Shown here piece after piece: positions 57,617 through 64,000 of a DNA stretch of 64,000 nucleotides. Origin of the DNA: Globisporangium splendens (lineage: Eukaryota; Oomycota; Peronosporomycetes; Pythiales; Pythiaceae). Position numbers and translations under genes: made by a program. The first letter of the stretch is position 1; every line of letters starts with the position of its first letter. Location: assembly GCA_006386115.1 (NCBI GenBank), contig VFIW01000039.1:248001-312000 (forward strand). Direction: 5' to 3'. Below the pieces are notes generated by a model. The model had not been told where the DNA came from. It searched no databases and was given only the letters and a program-made list of their open reading frames with translations.

Positions 57617-58147
57617 CTACAGCTTCGATTCAATGCTGTATGATTTTGCCAGTGCCGCAAATTTGACCGCGATCGACTTTTGGAGCGCGAGGCGAAATCT
57701 CGAGTCATCGACCGTTGTGCCGTCCGCGTTGAGCTTCGGCGACGTCTTGCTGCTCGCGATCAGCGTGGTCGACTTGCCGTCACTCGATGGCACGAATTGC
57801 ACGAAACCCAAGTAGCGGCTCCATGGGAACTTACCGAACTTGGTCACGATGTAGGTGATGGACGCGATTTGTGAGTTGTCTGGCATCGGGAGGCCGGCGC
57901 GCACGATCTTCTCGACGACACCAAAGGCGTCGACCGCACGCTCGTTGCCCACGAGCCCACGACCTTCGCCTGGCACTGTGATCCTGAAGTTGTCAATCCA
58001 AAGTTTCTGCAGCCAGTCGTCGAATACTTGACCCACAGGAGCGGGCACCACCTGCACGACCTCGAAGAAGTCGCCGCTTGCAGCTTCGAATTCCTGGGCG
58101 GCGACCGAGTCTGCATGGCGCAGACCTTGCGCTCTAGTTTTACCCAT
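57617..58147 (-). CDS. SRPBCC (START/Bet v 1-fold) protein 2
   Basis: 176 residues from the ATG at 58147 (MGKTRAQGLRHADSV). It shares VVPAPVGQVFD, PGEGRGLVGNERAVDAFGVV and VTKFGKFPW with gene 1, and DDWLQKLWI with genes 3 and 4, so it links the two subgroups. No signal peptide or membrane span. The ligand is unknown; the superfamily binds hydrophobic small molecules in a central cavity. Confidence 0.75.
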   Translation of the reverse strand: MGKTRAQGLRHADSVAAQEFEAASGDFFEVVQVVPAPVGQVFDDWLQKLWIDNFRITVPGEGRGLVGNERAVDAFGVVEKIVRAGLPMPDNSQIASITYIVTKFGKFPWSRYLGFVQFVPSSDGKSTTLIASSKTSPKLNADGTTVDDSRFRLALQKSIAVKFAALAKSYSIESKL

Positions 58148-58930
58148 TGGCAATATAGGAAGTTTGAAGATGGGGATAGCTAGCAAATCGAAGAATGTGT
58201 GTTGGCAGCGCATCGACAGTTGGTTATTCGTGCCAGTGTGATGTTTCGTAAACATGTACGTAGATATTCCCACCAGCAAAGGCAATTGTCTGCTTGCCTC
58301 ATTCTAGCATACAGTGCACACTACTTGCAGCATTATGAAGTCAAGTTGGAAGTCTTCGGAGACAGCCAAATGATTATCGCATCCCAGAACGGGTTCTCCT
58401 CAATGGTGAAAACCATTTGCATCCCAACTGTGCGCTTTAGTTTGCCGTAACAACTGCACGAAGTAGACTGGCGGTGAGCGAAAAGCCGCGTGAACAGCAG
58501 TTAGAAGCCCCTTAACTACTCAATTCCCAATACGTGTGACCAACACGCCACCTCGCTGTACATAGATATCAGTCTGCTTTGCGTGCTCTTAGTCTCGGCA
58601 AGGCGATTCGAGCGCGACTCTGTCAGCTTAAGGTTCGTTGGACCGTCCTGAGTCCAATGCAGTATCTGTTTTATAGTATCATTTCGATATTACAGTAGCC
58701 AAGGGCTTTCTCAGTGCTGAGCGAGGCTGCAAATGCAATCTCATGTGCCTTTAGGATCCCATGAATGAATTGAGCTAGAACTCGTGACCATCATCGTGAC
58801 GCACGATTGAGTTTATCGCAAAATCATCGACTTGTTTTGTTTCATCAGCTGGTACGTGGCGCGTACGCTTACGTTATTAGTTTTATAGAGACAATCGCGT
58901 AGCTACCGTAGTCTAAAATTCGCATTCGCT
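58148..58930. other. Spacer, SRPBCC genes 2 and 3
   Basis: About 780 bases with no recognisable gene or repeat. Confidence 0.5.
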
Positions 58931-59485
58931 CTACTGCTTGTACGCAGCCGCCCAGCTTTTGACCTGCGCCGTGACGGCCGTCGTGATGTACGCACGGAGC
59001 GCCGAGTCGTCGTACGTGGTGCCATCCGCGTTCTTCTTTGGGATGGTCTTGTTGCTCCAGTTCAGCGTCGTCTTCTTGCCACCCTCAGTCGGAATGAACT
59101 GAACGAAGCCCGTGTGGGCGGTCCACGGGAAGTCTCCAAACGTGGTGATAGTGTACGTGATCGTTGGGATCTTCGAGACGTCGTCGACTGGGAGCGCAGC
59201 GGCGGTGATGGTCTCCACGGCACGGTAAGCCGCGATGTTTCGGCCGAGACCCACCATACCGCGGCCGACACCTGGAGTCGCGATCGTGTTGCTGCCGATC
59301 CAGACCTTCTGGAGCCAGTCGTCCCACACCGCACCAGTGGTTCCGTTCACTTCTTGAATGATCTCAATGACGTTACCGGTCGCAGACTGGAAGTACTGGG
59401 CAGCGGCAGGGTCAACGTAGGTGAGACCGCTGACAGCGGAGATGGTCGAGGCGACAGTGGCAATGGCGGCAAAGAAAGACTTCAT
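58931..59485 (-). CDS. Secreted SRPBCC (START/Bet v 1-fold) protein 3
   Basis: 184 residues from the ATG at 59485. Unlike its neighbours it begins with a clear signal peptide (MKSFFAAIATVASTISAVSG), probably cut before LTYVDPAAA. The mature part keeps the family pattern: DDWLQKVWIG, GVGRGMVGLGR, ITTFGDFPWTAHTGFVQF and NKTIPKKNADGT. N-glycosylation sites are possible at NGT and NKT. It is closest to gene 4, which starts at the equivalent of the mature end. A secreted ligand-binding protein of an oomycete could act in the apoplast or on external lipids and sterols; that is inference. Confidence 0.78.
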   Translation of the reverse strand: MKSFFAAIATVASTISAVSGLTYVDPAAAQYFQSATGNVIEIIQEVNGTTGAVWDDWLQKVWIGSNTIATPGVGRGMVGLGRNIAAYRAVETITAAALPVDDVSKIPTITYTITTFGDFPWTAHTGFVQFIPTEGGKKTTLNWSNKTIPKKNADGTTYDDSALRAYITTAVTAQVKSWAAAYKQ

Positions 59486-60393
59486 CTTGGAATTGGAAGG
59501 TCGGTTGTGCTTTGAGAAGACAAATTGGAGAATGAGCGACGCTGAGCAAAGTGAACGCTGCAGATTTAGCGAGAGACGGCTGATATCGCACTCCGAGTCC
59601 AACAAGGGTTTCTTCTCTGCTAGAGGAAAGAGCCACCCTCGGCTCCTTCTCCTGGCTATCCGCTTCGTTTGATCGGTTGCGAGCTGCACGCAAGCTAGTG
59701 CTGCAGGATTTGTCCCAAAGGACAGCAAAGGTAAAGCCGCAACGACGAAGGCTATCTCTCGCGGCTTCGTCGAGTCAGTTGCATGCTAAAGTCTGAGGAT
59801 TTGAGGCTTCTCGCTGTCAACAACGGTGTTGTAGAACAGATGAGCAGTCAAGATCAGTCCGTACTGCAGCAGCTTTGTGTCAAATTCAGTCGGAAGCAAC
59901 CCCAATCGCCGGTTTCCCTCGTGCGCTTGTGAGAAGAAGCAAATCCTCTTCGGCTTCGCTAAGTCCCTCGCTCCCTCGCACTGACGCAGCATACCACGCT
60001 TCCTCTTGCCTGCTGGTGAGATAAGAGAGATTCACCGCGAAGGTGATCGACCAAATCTCGGTGATGCGATGATTTACCTGGACCTTCTGCTCAATTTTAG
60101 GCTCCGTGGCACTAAAAGTGATCCTAACTCGTGAATTACGCATAGTTGGCTCAGCTTTTCTTCTCTTTTTGCCAAATCGGGGTGTTTTGCTGTTAAATGA
60201 CCGAAAATAGGGCGATACAGTACCATAATCGATTTAATGCAGAGAGGATGTGGTCGGTATCACCCTATTTACGAATCGAGTGGACACCGTTGCAGGTTAT
60301 TCAACACGATTTGTTCGCCACGGTCATAGCATGTCAGCGCTGCATGCCAAGGATAAGGTTGGCTAGTGCAGTGGTGTATTCTGCCTTATCTTG

Positions 60394-60414
60394 CTGTAAA
60401 CACCTATTTTACAG
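60394..60414. repeat. Short inverted repeat containing a recurrent 12-mer
   Basis: CTGTAAA, seven bases, TTTACAG forms a perfect 7-base stem. The left arm begins the 12-mer TGTAAACACCTA, also found at 39906-39917 and 43780-43791. Confidence 0.5.
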
Positions 60415-61495
60415 TAGTTAGAAGTATCGCACCCTAAATGGTAGGAACCAGATCGCGCTGATAATTTCGTTGTCGTCTCATGGTGCAGAAAACAGGCGAT
60501 TTTTAAGAGTCGCTCACCAGAACACTCATCAAAAGTCCACAAGTACAGTCAACTCTCCCTACACAGGAGCGATTTTGGCTATTCGAGTATTTTAACATTC
60601 CAATCAGATCGTCGCAGTATGATGCCAGCACGATGCTGCGGTGAGCCATGCAGGTGCTCATCGAGTGTTGTGGCGTCCAGCGTGCGCAACGAGATGGCTT
60701 CTTGCTGGGCATCGATCCGACCCCACGACGCAGATCGGCCACGGCACCTTTGATCCAAAGAGGGTCAAATGTTTCATCCCTCGTTTTAAATTTGACCTGA
60801 AATTGGTACATCCACTCGTACTTTTTAGGAGTGCCTTCAACACGCTGCACAATTTCTCATTCTGACTCCCCTATTACACCAGTTCATGTCTAATAAACAA
60901 CGAAGCAAGCCACCTGGCGCAACTCGACGAAAAACTCGATTCCCAATGGAGGTGCAGTGGACTGATAGTATTTCAGGATCTGGAGCGTACCGCAAGGTGA
61001 TTAGGCACAGTAGTCTGCAGTGTGTGACAAGGATTGGGCAGGAGCGAGTGGAAGAGAGACTGAAAAGAATCTTTGAGCTAACGTTGGAGTAGCGTCTAGC
61101 AGCCACAGTTGCGTGGTTTGGAACGGGACCAAGCTTTGAGTCTGTTAGGCTCTCGATCATCACCCAAGTTGTCTTGCGGAAGTCAAATCTTTGATCTCTT
61201 TCCTCTTGTTCAAAAACGGATGGCAACACTGTAACGCAATTGTGGAGAGGTGTCTTTAAGCAACCCTGCTACAGTGTGCTAATCGCTTTTTCGTGATGTA
61301 TGGCGTAAAGAGAAACAAGACACATGGCGCAGAGAGGAGCAGTGTACACTGGGTGGGGGTGAGCAAGTTGCAAGGAGCACGCTGGGGACACAGAATATCT
61401 TGCATGGCAAGATGTCTAATGCAAGATGGTGGCATGAAGGGTATCCAGGGGATAGCAGTGTATTACGCTAGCGCGTCAACTTTTGTACTGAGAGC

Positions 61496-61684
61496 CTAAT
61501 GGAAGGTTTTTAGCCTCCTGCAAAGTGTAGTGTCCGCATTCGTCGCATCGCCCTCAATTGTGCAAGTGCCGATCTGGTAACCAACGTCTTCGGTCTTGAG
61601 CGAGGTCTCGAAGCCAGTGAAGGCCCTTGAGTGAGCATAGCTGTTGAGGTTCCGTACGTTTATGCTGGTGAGTGGCAGCGTCAA
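61496..61684 (-). pseudogene. Possible relic of an unrecognised protein gene
   Basis: A 62-codon frame with protein-like composition (NLNSYAHSRAFTGFET, DVGYQIGTCTIEGDATN). The same frame continues upstream to about 61790 through a Thr/Pro-Ser repeat stretch (TPSTPSTPAT). There is no start codon context or full-length domain, so this would be a fragment. Chance is a real alternative. Confidence 0.2.
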
Positions 61685-62800
61685 GCGTCGACAGCCACTC
61701 CAGTGCCGCCGCTGGGAGCTGGGTCGAGGTACGTCTGCGTAAAGGTTAGCCGTTGCTGGTGTGGACGGCGTGGAGGGCGTGGAGCAGAGTTTCAGCAGCG
61801 AGCGGGCTTGAGACGGTGCATAAACATACCTGGATGGCCAAGGCGTTGGAACTCGTCATTTGTGAATTCCAGCATCCGATTAAAGTGCCATCGGTATCAA
61901 AACAAATAGAAGTCCGATACTAAATTATTGCATCAATGTTATCAAATGTGCTAGATGCAATTAATTGCGATATATTCAGAATCGGACTGAAGTATTGAGA
62001 GCTTGCAACTATAAATGCACATGATCATCATCGCAGCAAACGATCAAAATAGCACAATCGGTGCTGGATGCCATTCTGATCTGCTTGTCAAAGCATGGTG
62101 AGACGACTCCAGGTCTCAAAATCACGCCATCTACAGCTGAGTGTGATCTGGCTGTTCAATCTCCCCCAATTTCAAAAACAAGAACTATCATATCAGTACA
62201 GCAGCATCGAGATCGAGATGTTAACAGGGTCACCGATTCAGACCTGAGTCATTTCAGCGCATCCGAATGGAATGGTGAGTTTAGTACGATAATTTGCACT
62301 GAGAATGAGCTTACAATGGGAAGCACTAAAGCTCCCGTCGTTTTTTTCTGCGAATAATACCGTATCGAAAGCCGAGCCATTGGTGATATTGTTTTCAGCT
62401 GACAGGTGTGTACGGAGACACGATGTCTAAAGGTTTTGCGCCATTGCGACTGATAATAGGATCTGGAAGCTGATCGGCATCAAACAGAGTCGGATCGATC
62501 CTCTAGAGTTGCATCAAACGCACTGCTTTTCGAGCAATGACCAAGAGCTTAAACCATATAAGCTTTAAGAACAGCCTTGACTATGACGAATTCTCTCGAT
62601 CGTTCTAGATCTGTCGCACTCGATTTCGGTATGATGCATTTATTGTTCTATTGAGCACTATCGTAGGTTATAGGAGCCGAAGAGAATACAAACGATAGCG
62701 CTGTTTCCTCATGCGGGTAGATAAACAAGCGCTGAGTGTCAAGAGCACATCCATCGTTCATTTTGATTGCGAGTGACTGTATTGATATATTGCAATAAAT

Positions 62801-63322
62801 CTACAGTGCCGCTGGTGCAGCCAGGTACGTAGCTGCCCACTCCGCCACTTGACCCGTGATCACTTTCGTAAGCATCGCGCGAAGACCCGAGTCGTCGACC
62901 TTCGTGCCATCTTCATTCGTCTTGGGTGTGCTCTTGTTACTCCAGTTCACCGTCGTGGTCTTGCCGTCATCCGACGGGATGAAGCGCACGTACCCGGTGT
63001 GGAAGTCCCACGTGAACTTGCCGAACGTGGTGACGGCATAGTTGATCGACGCGATCTGCGAGTTGTCACTCACAGGAAGCGCGGCACCAACAATCGTCTC
63101 GACAACGTCAAAGCTTTCGATGATGCGCTCGCAACCGACCATGCCGCGGCCAGTGCCCGGCGCGCCAAGCTTGAAATTTCCGATCCACATCTTCTGCAAC
63201 CAGTCGTCAAAGACCGTGTCGACTGGCGCGTTCACGACCTGGATGACCTCGATGACGTTGCCAGGAGCAGCCTCGAAGGCCTGAGCCGCAGCAGGGTCGA
63301 CGTACGTGGGTGTCTGGGACAT
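62801..63322 (-). CDS. SRPBCC (START/Bet v 1-fold) protein 4
   Basis: 173 residues from the ATG at 63322 (MSQTPTYVDPAAAQ). Motifs are DDWLQKMWIGNFKLGAPG, GRGMVGCER, VTTFGKFTWDFHTGYVRF and WSNKSTPKTNEDGT. It is the closest relative of gene 3 but lacks the signal peptide, so the pair may have split between an intracellular and a secreted role. It ends in an Ala-rich helix. Same strand as genes 1-3. Confidence 0.75.
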   Translation of the reverse strand: MSQTPTYVDPAAAQAFEAAPGNVIEVIQVVNAPVDTVFDDWLQKMWIGNFKLGAPGTGRGMVGCERIIESFDVVETIVGAALPVSDNSQIASINYAVTTFGKFTWDFHTGYVRFIPSDDGKTTTVNWSNKSTPKTNEDGTKVDDSGLRAMLTKVITGQVAEWAATYLAAPAAL

Positions 63323-64000
63323 TGCGGGGACTTGAGATGAAACTTGCGAGCTGTAGGGATGGCGCGACGTCGGGAAGACTGCGAATTGAAGAATGTGGCG
63401 GCTTTGAGGCCGTTACGAGGCAGCCATGCGGCTGGTGATTTGACTCCCTCTGACAGAATCCGCATCGATTTGCAAAAAGCACCGATTCGCAAACAGCCTG
63501 CGAGTTGGTTGTCGCATGGTCCTTTGCATGCACTGAGCTTTGTAAACGTATAACCCGACTATGTTGTATGGTCCGAGACGGGTTTTGCGCTGTTTGGACC
63601 CTTATAAATGAGTATCAGAGTTGAGTTTCTGAATCATGCAATGTGACATCAATCTTCAAGTGCAACTGATGATGTCTCGAGGTAGACATAAAGTTAAACA
63701 AGCCACTTGCATACAATCCGGACTACTATAACTCTTCCGGTAATTATCGATACTTGCCGGTAAGTTGGTTCGGAGTTATGATTGGTGAGACTGGATACCG
63801 GTAGCTGCTTTTGCCAAAACAAGGTGAACCGAATGCTGAGCATTTTGCCGCAGAATCGATTTGCTCGACTCGATTCGAATAGTATCAGCCTCCCATTTGA
63901 TTTCATTCGCACGTACTCCGCCTATGGCTCGGCAAACGCGCTGCACATTTAACTGTGACCTTCGCACACACTGGCATCGTGCTTGGAATCCTGGAGATGA
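63323..64000. other. Upstream flank of SRPBCC gene 4
   Basis: The last 680 bases hold the presumed promoter of gene 4 and no recognisable gene. The right-hand neighbour lies beyond the window. Confidence 0.5.

Larger units (their letters stand above)
59486..62800. other. 3.3 kb gap in the SRPBCC cluster
   Basis: No firm gene. It holds a hairpin with the 12-mer TGTAAACACCTA at 60394-60414. A minus-strand open frame around 61496-61790 may be a protein relic. Frames at 59786-60143 show no recognised domain. Confidence 0.4.

Noticed and set aside
1..64000. RxLR or Crinkler effector genes
   Set aside because: No open frame combined a signal peptide with an RxLR-EER or LFLAK-type motif in the expected spacing.
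1..64000. CRISPR arrays, rRNA or tRNA genes
   Set aside because: No regularly spaced repeats and no recognisable rRNA or tRNA sequence were seen; the window is eukaryotic protein-coding DNA.

Overview
This is a 64 kb piece of a eukaryotic nuclear genome. It is most likely from an oomycete (Peronosporales/Pythiales type). The reasons are gene-dense DNA with short GT-AG introns, several Myb-like factors carrying a T/S-H-A-Q-K-Y motif, a very large VPS13 read from few exons, and lineage-type gene families (secreted SRPBCC proteins, CENP-B/pogo-like transposases). The organism call is inference; no rRNA or tRNA gene was seen.

Layout. 1-4.4 kb: a near-identical direct duplication (1-1457 and 2488-3944, constant offset 2487) carrying a gene for a putative secreted, GPI-anchored Ser/Thr/Pro-rich protein. 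The second copy is cut off and joined to a decayed TMBIM-like fragment. 4.8-6.5 kb: an intact CENP-B/pogo-type DDE transposase-like gene with an altered third catalytic residue. 7.9-13.7 kb: a cluster of Bax-inhibitor/TMBIM-like seven-pass membrane proteins with long Cys-rich tails, made of two intact divergent genes and one pseudogene, with strong signs of gene conversion. 14.2-15.2 kb: a Rab21-like GTPase. 15.8-19.0 kb: a ten-exon class 3 (diacylglycerol-type) lipase. 19.4-20.1, 48.4-49.4 and 52.7-53.5 kb: three Myb-like factors that share an N-terminal block. 21.85-38.9 kb: one 17 kb, eight-exon VPS13 gene (about 5,500 residues) with C2-like, PDZ, PH-like and C-terminal PX regions. 40.1-42.5 kb: a vezatin/Inp2-like membrane protein. 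42.7-43.7 kb: a Sec20 SNARE. 44.0-45.6 kb: 4-hydroxyphenylpyruvate dioxygenase. 56.6-63.3 kb: four SRPBCC/Bet v 1-fold paralogues on one strand, one with a signal peptide.

Working together. VPS13, Rab21, Sec20 and the vezatin-like protein all act in membrane traffic or contact sites, but they are not co-transcribed, so their proximity may be chance. The most unusual material is the TMBIM/Cys-tail cluster: its membrane core is kept nearly identical at the DNA level while tails and N-termini diverge, and the same core tract has been copied into a dead paralogue. Exon coordinates were worked out by hand from splice signals and reading-frame continuity; they are predictions.
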